From positions 1 through 64,000 of the forward strand of contig UQEU01000001.1 in NCBI GenBank assembly GCA_900540085.1: 64,000 bases of DNA, in the 5' to 3' direction. The DNA comes from an uncultured Eubacteriales bacterium (GTDB lineage Bacteria > Bacillota > Clostridia > Oscillospirales > Acutalibacteraceae). This document shows, one piece after another, positions 1 to 9,442 of the stretch. The notes under the pieces are model-generated. The model did no database searches and had not been told where the DNA came from. It was given only the letters and a program-made list of their open reading frames with translations. Every line of letters starts with the position of its first letter. Within the stretch, counting starts at the first letter, position 1. A program made the translations under genes and the position numbers.

Positions 1-17
1 CTAAAGCTTTTCCTTTT

Positions 18-36
18 CCACCTGCATAGCAGGTGG
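18..36. other. Perfect 8-bp hairpin at left edge
   Basis: The bases CCACCTGC and GCAGGTGG form a perfect 8-bp stem with a 3-base loop (ATA). No good T-run follows at once on the + strand. Subterminal hairpins of this sort occur at IS200/IS605-type element ends, but no transposase is visible in the window, so this may equally be the 3' structure of something lying to the left. Confidence 0.35.
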
Positions 37-60
37 TTGTCTTTGTTGCAAACAAAACAA

Positions 61-97
61 AAACTGAGGTACCGTAAAAGTACCTCAGTTTTTTTGC
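61..97. terminator. Bidirectional intrinsic terminator
   Basis: A 12-bp perfect stem (61-72 with 80-91) has a 7-base loop and is flanked by A-run and T-run. It lies just past the stop of the minus-strand phosphoesterase gene and can also stop rightward transcription from outside the window. Confidence 0.85.
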
Positions 98-106
98 TAA
101 TTGAAA

Positions 107-2179
107 TTAAAACTTAATAACTCTTCCCGAAAAATCTGAAACAATAACACTGTCATTATATACAACAGGTGTGTTTAACACAGATGCACCGATAAACTTT
201 TCGTCTGTAATTTTACCATTCGATTTATTTACTGTATATAAATAACCGTCAGAAGCAACAAACAAAAGTTTTTCATCTTTGCTGATGAACGAACTTTCAA
301 CAGTCATAGCATTACCGTTTGAGTATGGAGAAGTATATAACACAGCAGTTTTAACAGGTGTTTCCCACAAGATTTTATATGTTTTTAAGTCGTACGCAAT
401 AACACCTTTATTCGCCGTTGCAATATACGCTATACCGTTTTCTGCATAAGGTTGTGATGAAGAAGAAAATTTATATCCGTCAAATTCCGATTTATTTATA
501 ATTTTTCCGTCATTTACATTCACGGTCATAATTGCATTATCATCTGCAACTAAAAGTGTTTCGTCATCTATCATAACAGGCGTTGAAGAACGGAAACGGA
601 TTTTTTCGTCTTTATTTTCCCAAATTTGCTTTCCGTTTTTCTTGTTTAATGCAACAAGTGCATCCCAATGCGAACTTACTATGACTTTGTCTTTGCATAC
701 AATAAATTCGGCAGGAGAATTTTCTCCGTGATTTCTTTCATTGCTCCAAATAATTTCTCCGGTTTCAATATTTACGGCAGAAACAGCAGATGGAGAGCCG
801 ACATAGGCAATTCCGTCTTCCACGCATATACCCGAACTTGTATTTATAGATGTTCCGACAGGAACTTTAACAATTTCAGGGTTTGGCGTATCGCTGTTTG
901 CATCGAAAATATAGATATTTGCTTCTGTGTCCTGAACAATAATTTTATCATTTGATAAACGAATATTGCTTTTTACTGAATTTTTGGTTTTATATTCCCA
1001 TACAACACTTCCGTCATCTGCATTGATACAATAAACTCCGCAATTTACGGGATAATCGTCACATACTGTTGCAACATATACTTTATTTCCTACTGCGAGT
1101 GGGTCTGAAAACAAACAATTTCCGTCAAGTTGAGTTGACCATTTTGCATTTTCAGCCTTTAAAGCAGGTTTGTCTGAATTGCCGTAAAACATCTTTGTTG
1201 AAACCTTGCCATCAGTAATTGATATAAGTCTTGTGGCATCAACCGAACTGTCAATTCCTCCGCAATCGGGACGACCTGTACTGATATTTACAACACCGTT
1301 ATTTTCATATACAAGATTGTAATGATAGTGCCCGAAAACCCACGCAATAAGATTATGTTCTTTAAGATCGAGTTTCTTCATATCAAAAGATAAAACATAA
1401 TCATCACTCGAAGATTTTGTATGATTGAACATCACAACTTGTTTATCCGAAGATACTTGAGCAAGGTCATTTGCAAGCCAGCGCCATCTGTCATTTTTAC
1501 CGTAACCGGAAGCGTAGTCTGCACCTTTTTGGAAAGGAGTAACTACATAGTGAACATTTCCTACATCAAAAGAATACCAAACAGGCCCGTAAATACTCTC
1601 ATAAAGTTTTTCTCCGTACTCGCCCTTAACATAGTCATGATTTCCTATAACATAGTAAACAGGCAGTCCCATATTTTCACTGTTCATTTCACTGAAATGT
1701 TTTTTTAGACCTTCTTCATAACATATATCGCCCGTATGTATCAAAAATGCAGGCTTTTCCCTGTCGGCAATTTCTTTAACTTCATTTATCCACTCTCCTA
1801 CTCCCTTTTCGCCTATTTCGGTGTCGGATATTTGAAGAAATGAATGATTTTCTGCCAAAAGTCTGTCATCTTTTATAAGTTTAAAATTGTATGATTTTTT
1901 ATCTTTTTCAATCGGAATATAGAAAGACTCGGCGATATATCCCGATGGAGTTGTTACCGTTACAAAACGACTTTTTCTCCAGCCTTTCAATTCAAATCTT
2001 CCGTTTTCATCAGTTTTAACAACATTTCTGCCGTCAGAAACACAGACATTTGCAACAGGAGTGTCGGTACCGCTTTGTGTAACAGTTCCAACATACGATT
2101 GTTTCGGCGACAATAACGCCCACAAACATACTCCGACAATTACAAAAACAATAAATACAGAACTTAAAATAATTACCAA
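107..2179 (-). CDS. Membrane-anchored metallophosphoesterase with PQQ-like beta-propeller
   Basis: The protein starts with one hydrophobic segment (about residues 1-24), so it is probably anchored or secreted. A carboxypeptidase-regulatory-like beta domain follows (about 28-95), then a calcineurin-like phosphoesterase domain with the motifs SDTE, TGDIC, GNHD, FNHT and GHYH. The C-terminal half (about 340-690) carries repeated propeller blades with W-E/W-S cores (VVWEYK, IIWSNE, QIWENK, ILWET). The substrate is not evident. The longest frame opens at a TTG (2179) with a ribosome site almost touching it. A better signal, AAGGATGG with an ATG at 2193, leads into a six-residue peptide that is out of frame; one extra A in the A6 run would join the two. 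The N-terminus is therefore uncertain. It is followed by a strong terminator. Confidence 0.85.
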   Translation of the reverse strand: MVIILSSVFIVFVIVGVCLWALLSPKQSYVGTVTQSGTDTPVANVCVSDGRNVVKTDENGRFELKGWRKSRFVTVTTPSGYIAESFYIPIEKDKKSYNFKLIKDDRLLAENHSFLQISDTEIGEKGVGEWINEVKEIADREKPAFLIHTGDICYEEGLKKHFSEMNSENMGLPVYYVIGNHDYVKGEYGEKLYESIYGPVWYSFDVGNVHYVVTPFQKGADYASGYGKNDRWRWLANDLAQVSSDKQVVMFNHTKSSSDDYVLSFDMKKLDLKEHNLIAWVFGHYHYNLVYENNGVVNISTGRPDCGGIDSSVDATRLISITDGKVSTKMFYGNSDKPALKAENAKWSTQLDGNCLFSDPLAVGNKVYVATVCDDYPVNCGVYCINADDGSVVWEYKTKNSVKSNIRLSNDKIIVQDTEANIYIFDANSDTPNPEIVKVPVGTSINTSSGICVEDGIAYVGSPSAVSAVNIETGEIIWSNERNHGENSPAEFIVCKDKVIVSSHWDALVALNKKNGKQIWENKDEKIRFRSSTPVMIDDETLLVADDNAIMTVNVNDGKIINKSEFDGYKFSSSSQPYAENGIAYIATANKGVIAYDLKTYKILWETPVKTAVLYTSPYSNGNAMTVESSFISKDEKLLFVASDGYLYTVNKSNGKITDEKFIGASVLNTPVVYNDSVIVSDFSGRVIKF

Positions 2180-2237
2180 CCTTTTTTAACCATAAAAATT
2201 ACCATCCTTCTTATTAGTTTAAAATATTAATTTATGC

Positions 2238-2267
2238 AACGCCTTTTATTTTACAATAAAGAGCGTT
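2238..2267 (-). terminator. Possible weak terminator after serine hydrolase
   Basis: AACGC pairs with GCGTT and the inner TTTTATT arm pairs with AATAAAG, with one mismatch, one G-T pair and a 4-base loop. The T-run on the minus strand is poor, so the call is tentative. Confidence 0.4.
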
Positions 2268-2273
2268 AAAACC

Positions 2274-3854
2274 TTATTGAATTCTACCCTTAAAATCTTG
2301 TTCAACAACAGGCAAACCTACATTGTGAACTGTTTTTTCCACAATTTTGCTTGCAGCATCAGAAACCGAAACACCTGAAAATACCATATAGTAAACAGAG
2401 AGTTCTTCAAACTTCGGTTCAGATTCGTTTTTGATTTTTACTTCGCCGTTTTCAAGGAATTTGAAAGTAAACTTCCTGACATGAGCAGTTTCGACAGGTC
2501 GTATCCACAAAGCAAGTTCATCTTTTGAAAGCCACGAAGCCTTTGAATATGCAGTAAAACAAAGTTTTCCGTACTCTATCTTACTCACACCATATTCGCC
2601 GTTCATACCTGCTTTGATTGTATTTTTAAAATCTTTTTCTTTCCAATAAAATTCCAATCCGTCATCATTAAAATCAAATCTCATACAGTTGATTTTTCCC
2701 GGTTTATTGAAAAGCATTTGAAGTACAGACACAGAAATTACCGATGTAAACGCATTTGTCTTACAAGTTATTGTTTTAGAATTTATCATTTCTTCAACTT
2801 CACGGTTTCTCGGTTTTTGCGGTAAATCTTCCGTTTTACAGTTTTCTATTGTACTAAGCAACTCTTTATAATCGTTTTCATTTTCTTCAAACTCACCGTC
2901 TTGGAAGCACTCCGGAAAATGTTTCCAAAATACTTTCATAATCTCATAGTCCTTCGACTGTCCCGAATTGAGTACAACCATAGCATCATACTCAGGGAAG
3001 AAGAAACAGCGCTGTCCGAAAAGGCCGTCTGCTCTGTAACTGTTTGCAATCGGATTTCTCCAAAACTGAAAACCGTAACCGCACATATTGTCAATATAGC
3101 CGTCGTGCACGCTTTCTGTCTGTTTAGCTGTCGCCTGTTTTACCCAAGATGCAGGTACAAGTTGAGTGCCTTTATACTTTCCGTCGTGAAGATACGGTAA
3201 AAAGAATTTTGCCAAATCTTCCGACTTCATATACAGTCCCCAGCCGCCTACATTGTTGCCTTTGCCGTCTTCTTCCCAAAACGGTTTCTCAATACCAAGC
3301 GGTTTAAACATTTTTTCATCAAGATAATCTACAACTTTTTTACCCGTAACTTTTGTTACTATTGCAGAAAGCATAAATGTATTTTCAGATATGTAATTAA
3401 ATTTTGTGTCGGGCGGTGCTAAAAACGGTGCTTTAAAGTAATCTTTAATCCAATCGTGATTTCCTTTTTCATCAAAAACGGTAATCAGTTTGTCGCTTCT
3501 CATAGTAAGCAACATTCTGACAGTCAATTTTTTATTCATCGGATCTGTTACTTTATATTCGGGAAAGAACTTATAAACCTTGTCATCAAGACTTATAAGT
3601 CCTTCCTCAACTGCAAAACCTACGGCAGTTGAAGTAACACTTTTGCTCATAGAATACATAATATGAGGCATATCAGCTGAATAAGGTTTCCAAAAACACT
3701 GTGCACAGATTTTATCGTGTCTTACAACAGTGAAACTCTGAAGCCCCAATTTTTTTTGGTTTATCTCATTGATAAAGTTTGTTATAGCCTTACTTTTAAC
3801 TCCTACCGACTCGGGCGAAGTGTGTTCAAGTTCAGCATTTTTTAATTTTTCCAT
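2274..3854 (-). CDS. Beta-lactamase-family serine hydrolase
   Basis: This is a class C beta-lactamase/penicillin-binding-protein-like hydrolase of 526 residues, longer than the usual 350-400 because of an added C-terminal beta domain. The nucleophile motif SxxK is seen as SMSK at residues 68-71, after HIMY. The second motif is probably Tyr in NYISENTF, where the usual YxN is altered. No signal peptide is present, so it should be cytoplasmic. Such proteins are esterases or peptidases as often as lactamases. The ATG has a GAGGGG ribosome site. It is probably a single-gene unit or follows its neighbour weakly; no substrate can be named. Confidence 0.85.
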   Translation of the reverse strand: MEKLKNAELEHTSPESVGVKSKAITNFINEINQKKLGLQSFTVVRHDKICAQCFWKPYSADMPHIMYSMSKSVTSTAVGFAVEEGLISLDDKVYKFFPEYKVTDPMNKKLTVRMLLTMRSDKLITVFDEKGNHDWIKDYFKAPFLAPPDTKFNYISENTFMLSAIVTKVTGKKVVDYLDEKMFKPLGIEKPFWEEDGKGNNVGGWGLYMKSEDLAKFFLPYLHDGKYKGTQLVPASWVKQATAKQTESVHDGYIDNMCGYGFQFWRNPIANSYRADGLFGQRCFFFPEYDAMVVLNSGQSKDYEIMKVFWKHFPECFQDGEFEENENDYKELLSTIENCKTEDLPQKPRNREVEEMINSKTITCKTNAFTSVISVSVLQMLFNKPGKINCMRFDFNDDGLEFYWKEKDFKNTIKAGMNGEYGVSKIEYGKLCFTAYSKASWLSKDELALWIRPVETAHVRKFTFKFLENGEVKIKNESEPKFEELSVYYMVFSGVSVSDAASKIVEKTVHNVGLPVVEQDFKGRIQ

Positions 3855-4037
3855 ACTTAAAATCCCCTCTCAAAAAAAGTATAAAATACCCCGAATGAAT
3901 TATACCATTAATTTTTACATTTGTACACAAAAAATATATAAATAATGATATATGACATATTTTGCTTTTACTGTTTACTTTTCTATTAATATGTTATATT
4001 ATAATAAAAGAATTAAAGAATTATATATTTTTATCTA

Positions 4038-4066
4038 TTGCAATAAAGTGTATGTTGGTGTAAAAT
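4038..4066 (+). promoter_or_regulatory. Sigma-A-type promoter for the dehydratase/K+ operon
   Basis: TTGCAA (4038-4043), a 17-base spacer and TAAAAT (4061-4066) lie 65 bases before the ATG at 4131. Confidence 0.5.
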
Positions 4067-4130
4067 TACTTTGATTTATTCAGCATATATTCAATATTTA
4101 ATAAAACAAAGAAAAGGTCAATATTAAACT

Positions 4131-6020
4131 ATGAATGAAAAGAAACTGTATTCTAAAAAATTCTCGACAATTTTAAAATATATTTTCATAGACATTGTAG
4201 ATTTATGTATATTTTCATTTTCAATGCTTGCTTCTATCTACATAACAAATCAAGGAAAAGTAACCGGAACAGTTTACTCTCCTCTTTTGTACAACTATAT
4301 TCATTCAATCATACTTGCGGTTGCCCTTCTTTTGATATATAAACTACTCGGTGTACAAAGAAGTATATGGCATTTTGCAGGAATAGACGAAATAGTACGA
4401 TGCAGTATTGCATCTGTTTTAATAAATCTTTTTTGGTATCTTCTCGACAGAGTAGTTTATCTTGAAATACTTGATACAAGTGCCGTTTTACCGTTTTATG
4501 CCTATGTTGCAAGTTGTCTTTTCACAACCCTTCTTACCGCTTCTTCAAGGCTTTTATTCAGATTTGCAAAACACTTTCAAACATCCACAATGCGTTCAAA
4601 AGGAAAAAACCGAGTGATGATAGTCGGTGCAGGTTTTATGGGCAGTTTTATCATAAATGAAATGAGAAACAGCTTTTCCAAAAACGATAACAATAATAAC
4701 AACAGTTTACCGATACTTGCAGTTGACGACGACAAAAGTAAAATCGGCAAAAAAATAAGCGGTATAAAAATCAAAGGTACTTGTAACGATATACCGAAAC
4801 TTGCAAAAAAAGAAAATATTGATACAATCATCATCTGTATCCCTTCGGCACCTAAACTAAGACAAAAAGAAATTATTGAAATTGCAATGAAAACAAATTG
4901 CAAAATCAAAATTTCACCGTCAATAAATGAATTTTTGGAAGACGGCAAAAAGAAAAAAATAAGAAATGTTGAAATTAGCGACTTACTTTCCCGACCGGAA
5001 GTACAACTTAACAAAAAAGTTTGCTCATATATCACAAATAAAACCATTCTCGTAACCGGCGGCGGAGGTTCGATAGGTTCAGAACTTTGCAGACAAGCCG
5101 CAAAATATTTTCCGAAGCAAATTATAATATTTGATATTTATGAAAACTGTGCTTTTGAATTATTAAACGATTTAAAAGATGTGTACGGAAACGACATAGA
5201 TATACAAGTACAAATCGGCTCCGTAAGAGATGTGAACAGACTTGATGAAGTTTTCAAAAAATACAGACCGAATGTTGTATTTCACGCTGCGGCACACAAA
5301 CATGTTCCGCTTATGGAAAATTCGCCATGCGAAGCAGTTAAAAACAACGTTTTCGGAACATACAACACAGCCCTTATAAGTGATAAGTATAATGTTGAAA
5401 AGTTTGTTCTCCTTTCTACCGACAAAGCGGTAAATCCTACAAATGTTATGGGTGCTACAAAAAGGATTACGGAATTCACGATAGAATACTTCAACTCTTT
5501 TTCAAAAACCTGTTATACTGCCGTAAGATTTGGAAATGTGCTTGGTTCTAACGGAAGCGTTGTGCCGATTTTCAAAAAGCAAATTGAAAAAGGCGGTCCC
5601 GTTTGTGTAACGGATGAAAGAATTACACGCTACTTTATGACAATTCCGGAAGCGGCACAGCTTGTATGTCAGGCGGGAGGCATTGCAAAAGGCGGTGAAA
5701 TTTTCGTACTTGATATGGGAGAGCCTGTAAAAATTATGGATTTGGCAAAAAATCTAATCAAACTTTCAGGATTTACCGAAGACGAAATACCGATTAAAAT
5801 CATCGGATTGCGACCGGGCGAAAAATTGTACGAAGAACTTGCTACAAAAGAAGAAATAAGCAAGCGTACAAAAACAAAAAACAATAAAATTTTCATCACA
5901 CCTCAAAATGAAATTTCAAAAGAAAAATTTGAAATGATTTTAGATAAATTAAAAAACATTGACAATAACAATATAAAAACAGTTTTGAAAGAAATATTAC
6001 CTGAATATCAACCGAATTAA
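4131..6020 (+). CDS. Membrane-anchored nucleotide-sugar 4,6-dehydratase (CapD/WbpM/PglF type)
   Basis: Four hydrophobic segments fill about residues 15-140. A CoA-binding-like Rossmann region follows (VGAGFMG, about 165), then an extended SDR domain with TGGGGSIGSE (about 308-318), STDKA and the MGATKR motif in which Met replaces the usual catalytic Tyr, a hallmark of this long subfamily. It should convert a UDP-HexNAc (often UDP-GlcNAc) to a 4-keto-6-deoxy sugar for surface glycans or glycoproteins. The length, 629, is normal for the family. The stop is 3 bases before a K+ transporter gene, an odd partner, and no polysaccharide cluster surrounds it. Substrate assignment is inferred from the family. 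Confidence 0.92.
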   Translation: MNEKKLYSKKFSTILKYIFIDIVDLCIFSFSMLASIYITNQGKVTGTVYSPLLYNYIHSIILAVALLLIYKLLGVQRSIWHFAGIDEIVRCSIASVLINLFWYLLDRVVYLEILDTSAVLPFYAYVASCLFTTLLTASSRLLFRFAKHFQTSTMRSKGKNRVMIVGAGFMGSFIINEMRNSFSKNDNNNNNSLPILAVDDDKSKIGKKISGIKIKGTCNDIPKLAKKENIDTIIICIPSAPKLRQKEIIEIAMKTNCKIKISPSINEFLEDGKKKKIRNVEISDLLSRPEVQLNKKVCSYITNKTILVTGGGGSIGSELCRQAAKYFPKQIIIFDIYENCAFELLNDLKDVYGNDIDIQVQIGSVRDVNRLDEVFKKYRPNVVFHAAAHKHVPLMENSPCEAVKNNVFGTYNTALISDKYNVEKFVLLSTDKAVNPTNVMGATKRITEFTIEYFNSFSKTCYTAVRFGNVLGSNGSVVPIFKKQIEKGGPVCVTDERITRYFMTIPEAAQLVCQAGGIAKGGEIFVLDMGEPVKIMDLAKNLIKLSGFTEDEIPIKIIGLRPGEKLYEELATKEEISKRTKTKNNKIFITPQNEISKEKFEMILDKLKNIDNNNIKTVLKEILPEYQPN

Positions 6021-6023
6021 AAT

Positions 6024-7409
6024 ATGAAAATGATTAAACCAATTAATAAAACACACAAACCAAAAATTAAAAACTACAACTACAACCTTTTTTATCCCAA
6101 ATTAGTTGCAATAGGATTTTTCAGTATTATTCTGATAGGCGCTTTGCTTTTAATGTTGCCGATGGCTACTAAATCAAGTCAGCCTGCAAGCTTTACTGAC
6201 GCTTTATTTACAGCCACTTCAGCAACTTGTGTAACAGGTTTGATAATTGCCGATACATTTACAAAATGGACTCTTTTCGGTCAGTTGGTAATTCTTACAC
6301 TCATTCAAATCGGCGGTCTCGGATTTATTACAATTCTTGCATCTGCACACAGTTTACTTAAAAGAAAAAGCGGACTTAAAGAAAGAATGTTACTAAAGGA
6401 AACTTTCAGTTCATCATATATGAAAGGCGTTTCTACTTTGGGCAAAAAAGTTATTTTGGGAACAGCTTTTTGCGAGTTGACGGGCGCACTTATACTATCT
6501 ACTCGCTTTATACCGATGATTGGCTTTAAAAACGGTCTTTACACATCCGTGTTCTTAAGCGTATCTGCATTTTGCAACGCAGGATTTGATGTTCTCGGAA
6601 GAATTCAACCGAGCGGCTCTTTGACTGTTGTAAACGACGACCCGATAATTCTTCTCACAATAGCAGCACTTATAACAATCGGCGGTCTCGGTTTTATAGT
6701 TATCGATGATTTGGTTACTCACAAATTCAAATTTAAAAGACTGATGCTTCACTCAAAAATCGTTATCACAATCACTGTATTTCTTATTTTAGGCGGAGCA
6801 TTTCTTTTCTTCCTTTTTGAATACAACAACACTCTCAAAGATATGGACTTTTTTGACAAAATGCTAAACTCTTTGTTTTCGTCCATAACGCCCAGAACAG
6901 CAGGTTTCAATTCAGTAGATGTTGAATCTATGGGTATTCAGTCAAAACTTTTGACAATTGTTTTAATGTTCATAGGCGGTTCAAGCGGTTCAACTGCCGG
7001 CGGTATTAAAACAACTACATTTGCAATCATTCTGTTCAGTGTTTTTTCCACTTTGAAAAACGATAAAGACATTACCGTATTCAAAAGAAGAATAGAAGAT
7101 AACGCAGTAAAAAAAGCAATCGCTATTGTTACAATCAACTTCACATTGATAACGGCAGTTGCTTTCATTATAAATATCATTCAGCCGTCACTGTACTTTT
7201 CAGACATATACTTTGAATGTACATCGGCAATGGGCACGGTAGGTATGACCTGTTCCCTCACACCGTCTTTAAATGCAGTTTCAAAAATGCTTATAGCACT
7301 TTTAATGTATCTCGGACGAGTAACAAACTTAGTATTTGCGCTGATGTTTGTTTTTAACAGGCCTCAGCCGACTGCCGTAAAACCGACAGAAAAAGTAATC
7401 ATAGGTTAA
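6024..7409 (+). CDS. TrkH/KtrB-type potassium uptake membrane subunit
   Basis: The protein is 461 residues with about ten hydrophobic segments and repeated selectivity-filter-like loops, for example TSATCVTGL, SAFCNAGFD, TPRTAGFNSVD and TSAMGTVGMT. It forms the ion pathway of a Trk/Ktr K+ (or Na+-coupled K+) uptake system in the cytoplasmic membrane and needs the cytosolic TrkA/KtrA partner encoded next. Start: ATG at 6024, three bases after the dehydratase stop, so the two are almost surely co-transcribed. TrkH and KtrB cannot be told apart safely by eye; the size and the single-domain partner favour Ktr-like. Confidence 0.93.
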   Translation: MKMIKPINKTHKPKIKNYNYNLFYPKLVAIGFFSIILIGALLLMLPMATKSSQPASFTDALFTATSATCVTGLIIADTFTKWTLFGQLVILTLIQIGGLGFITILASAHSLLKRKSGLKERMLLKETFSSSYMKGVSTLGKKVILGTAFCELTGALILSTRFIPMIGFKNGLYTSVFLSVSAFCNAGFDVLGRIQPSGSLTVVNDDPIILLTIAALITIGGLGFIVIDDLVTHKFKFKRLMLHSKIVITITVFLILGGAFLFFLFEYNNTLKDMDFFDKMLNSLFSSITPRTAGFNSVDVESMGIQSKLLTIVLMFIGGSSGSTAGGIKTTTFAIILFSVFSTLKNDKDITVFKRRIEDNAVKKAIAIVTINFTLITAVAFIINIIQPSLYFSDIYFECTSAMGTVGMTCSLTPSLNAVSKMLIALLMYLGRVTNLVFALMFVFNRPQPTAVKPTEKVIIG

Positions 7410-7421
7410 AAAGGAGATAAA

Positions 7422-8060
7422 ATGAATTCGTTTTTAATTATAGGCGCAGGCAGATTTGGAAAACATTTGGCTATAAATCTCTGCCGTGCAGGACACGAAG
7501 TAATGCTTGTTGACAACAATCAAAAAAACATTGACGAACTTTGGAACGATGTAACAACAGCGGAAATCGGCGACTATACAATAGAAGACAATCTTGAAGC
7601 ACTCGGTGTCGAAGATTATGACCATGTTTTCGTTTGTATAACAGATTTTCGTGCAAGTCTTATCATCGTTGACCACTTAAAAGAACTCGGTGCAAAAAAC
7701 ATTATTGCAAAGGCAGGAAGTCAAACGCACGAAAAGTTCCTGTACAAAACAGGTGCAGACAGCGTTATATATCCCGAGCGAGAAGTTGCAGCCACAATGG
7801 CTGTTGAATACAGTTACGAAGCGATTTACGACTATTTAAAACTTGACAGTGATGTAGGAATATACGAAATCAAAATTCCTAAATCTTGGGTTGGCAAAAC
7901 TCCGTCAACATTAAATATTCGTCAAAAACACGGCGTTACAATCATTGCAACAAAGTCACTTGGAAAAACTGTTCCGTTGCAGTCGGCAGACTATGTTTTT
8001 TCAAAAGATGAACATATTCTCGTAATGGGTACAGAAAGCGATATTAAAAAACTGAAATAA
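7422..8060 (+). CDS. TrkA/KtrA-type RCK regulatory subunit
   Basis: The 212-residue cytosolic protein has an N-terminal Rossmann RCK_N domain (GAGRFGKHLA at about 6-15, then VDNN) and a C-terminal TrkA_C domain ending in LVMGTESDIKKL. It binds nucleotide (ATP/ADP or NAD(H)) and gates the adjacent membrane subunit. A clear AAGGAG ribosome site lies before ATG 7422, 12 bases after the transporter stop. Its single RCK unit is Ktr-like rather than the doubled E. coli TrkA. A strong terminator ends the operon. Confidence 0.93.
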   Translation: MNSFLIIGAGRFGKHLAINLCRAGHEVMLVDNNQKNIDELWNDVTTAEIGDYTIEDNLEALGVEDYDHVFVCITDFRASLIIVDHLKELGAKNIIAKAGSQTHEKFLYKTGADSVIYPEREVAATMAVEYSYEAIYDYLKLDSDVGIYEIKIPKSWVGKTPSTLNIRQKHGVTIIATKSLGKTVPLQSADYVFSKDEHILVMGTESDIKKLK

Positions 8061-8100
8061 TATTGTTTTAACAGAAAACAAAACTCATACAACATAAAAA

Positions 8101-8131
8101 AACGGTACGATTTGAATAAAATCGTACCGTT
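8101..8131. terminator. Bidirectional terminator between convergent operons
   Basis: A perfect 13-bp stem (8101-8113 with 8119-8131) has a 5-base loop, with A-run before and T-run after, between the converging ktrA-like and ydcF-like genes. Confidence 0.9.
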
Positions 8132-8145
8132 TTTTATTACTTTAT

Positions 8146-8931
8146 TTAATATCCAAACAACTGCAATCTCAAAATACCCAGCAATTCTCTGACATAAAAA
8201 GTCGGCAGAGTTACAAAATGAGATTTTGCACCTACACCATCTGCATCTACACCGCATTTTTTTGCAAAAAGTTCTGCTCTATACAAATGGAAACTGTTAG
8301 TAACAATAACTGTTTTATCGGTATTGATACCGTTATTTTCCATTATTTCTTTTGAAAACTTGATATTTTCAAAAGTATTTGTTGATTTATCCTCAAGAAA
8401 AAGTCTGTTTTTATCCACGCCGTTTTCCACAAGATAATCATACATACACTGTGCTTCCGAAACATCTTCATCTGCACCCTGTCCGCCTGACAAAACAGCA
8501 TTGCTTTTCGGGTTTTCATTCAAATACTCAAGTGCTGATTCAAGTCTGTATCGCAAAAGCAAACTCGGCTTAGTACCGTAAACTTTGCACCCGAGCACAA
8601 CAACAGTCGAGTTTTTCTGCGGTTCTTTTACAACACTGTTTATCATTGCCCCTGTCGTATATAGTATAAAACTAAAAAGAGCAATACAAAACACCAAAAC
8701 TACACTCAAAACAATTTTTCCGACTTTAATATGCCAAAAATTTCCGATAAAATCGACTATTTGGCTCAAAAACACACCTGACAATATCAAAACGGAGGAA
8801 TATAAAATTCCGATAAAGTTTCCTATATTAAATATAGTCCAAATAAAAATCGGAGATAAAAACCAAAGCAAAGAAATTACGCCTGTAACAATTAAAACTA
8901 TTTTAAAAGTCAAAAACATTTTACTATGCAA
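8146..8931 (-). CDS. YdcF/ElyC-family (DUF218) membrane protein
   Basis: Several N-terminal hydrophobic segments (about residues 1-85) are followed by a DUF218 domain with VVLGCKVYGTKPS, LSGGQGADE, EDKSTNTFENIKFS and VTNSFHLYRAE, the conserved Gly/Asp/Ser/His positions of this family. Relatives include SanA and ElyC, tied to envelope precursor or polyprenyl-lipid metabolism; the reaction is not settled. I chose a TTG start at 8931 because AGGAGG lies 7 bases upstream; longer frames have no ribosome site and the next ATG is too far away. It stands alone, convergent with the K+ operon. Confidence 0.87.
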   Translation of the reverse strand: MHSKMFLTFKIVLIVTGVISLLWFLSPIFIWTIFNIGNFIGILYSSVLILSGVFLSQIVDFIGNFWHIKVGKIVLSVVLVFCIALFSFILYTTGAMINSVVKEPQKNSTVVVLGCKVYGTKPSLLLRYRLESALEYLNENPKSNAVLSGGQGADEDVSEAQCMYDYLVENGVDKNRLFLEDKSTNTFENIKFSKEIMENNGINTDKTVIVTNSFHLYRAELFAKKCGVDADGVGAKSHFVTLPTFYVRELLGILRLQLFGY

Positions 8932-8998
8932 AATCTCCCCTCCTATAATAAAACAATTCAAATAAATTTATATCAAATATAAATATTAATTTAAACCG

Positions 8999-9442
8999 TT
9001 AAGTATCATTTTTTTTATTAAAAACAATTAATTTTGAAAAAACATAATTCAAAATAACTACAACTATTGAAACTGTTACTTTTGCAACCATACCTCGTAC
9101 GCCTAAAACAGTTTGATTTAAACCAAGATACACCAAAATATCCACTCCGACTATTTCAATAACGCCTGTCAAAACACGGGAGGACACAAATTTTGTAAAC
9201 TCAAAAAATGCAATGGATGGTTTCCATGACTTTTGCTCAAACACAAAAATTTTATTTGTAATATATGCAAAAACAACTGCGAAAATCCACGCAAATACAT
9301 TTGAAACGGTTATACTGCAAAATGAAACAAACAAACTGTATGTTACCCAATTCACAACAGTTGTAAGTCCGCCGAAAATCACATATAAAATAATTTCTTT
9401 ATGTTTTTTTAAAAAATCAATCATCTTTTTCACTATGCTCAT
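8999..9442 (-). CDS. GtrA-family small membrane protein
   Basis: The protein has 147 residues and four hydrophobic segments with the family patterns YVIFGGLTTVVNW and FAYITNKIFVF. GtrA-like proteins are thought to flip or help present polyprenyl-phosphate-linked sugars made by a partner glycosyltransferase. Here the partner GT2 lies immediately upstream and overlaps by about 26 bases (or not at all if the ATG at 9424 is used). It is the last gene of the uvrB-uvrA-GT2-gtrA run. Confidence 0.9.
   Translation of the reverse strand: MSIVKKMIDFLKKHKEIILYVIFGGLTTVVNWVTYSLFVSFCSITVSNVFAWIFAVVFAYITNKIFVFEQKSWKPSIAFFEFTKFVSSRVLTGVIEIVGVDILVYLGLNQTVLGVRGMVAKVTVSIVVVILNYVFSKLIVFNKKNDT

Noticed and set aside
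1..60. Insertion-sequence end suggested by the 8-bp hairpin
   Set aside because: No transposase, no second end and no target duplication are visible in the window.
4577..5047. Long reverse-strand open frame inside the dehydratase gene
   Set aside because: It is the shadow of a strongly coding sequence with clear motifs, and has no ribosome site or family pattern. Many similar shadows elsewhere were dropped for the same reason.
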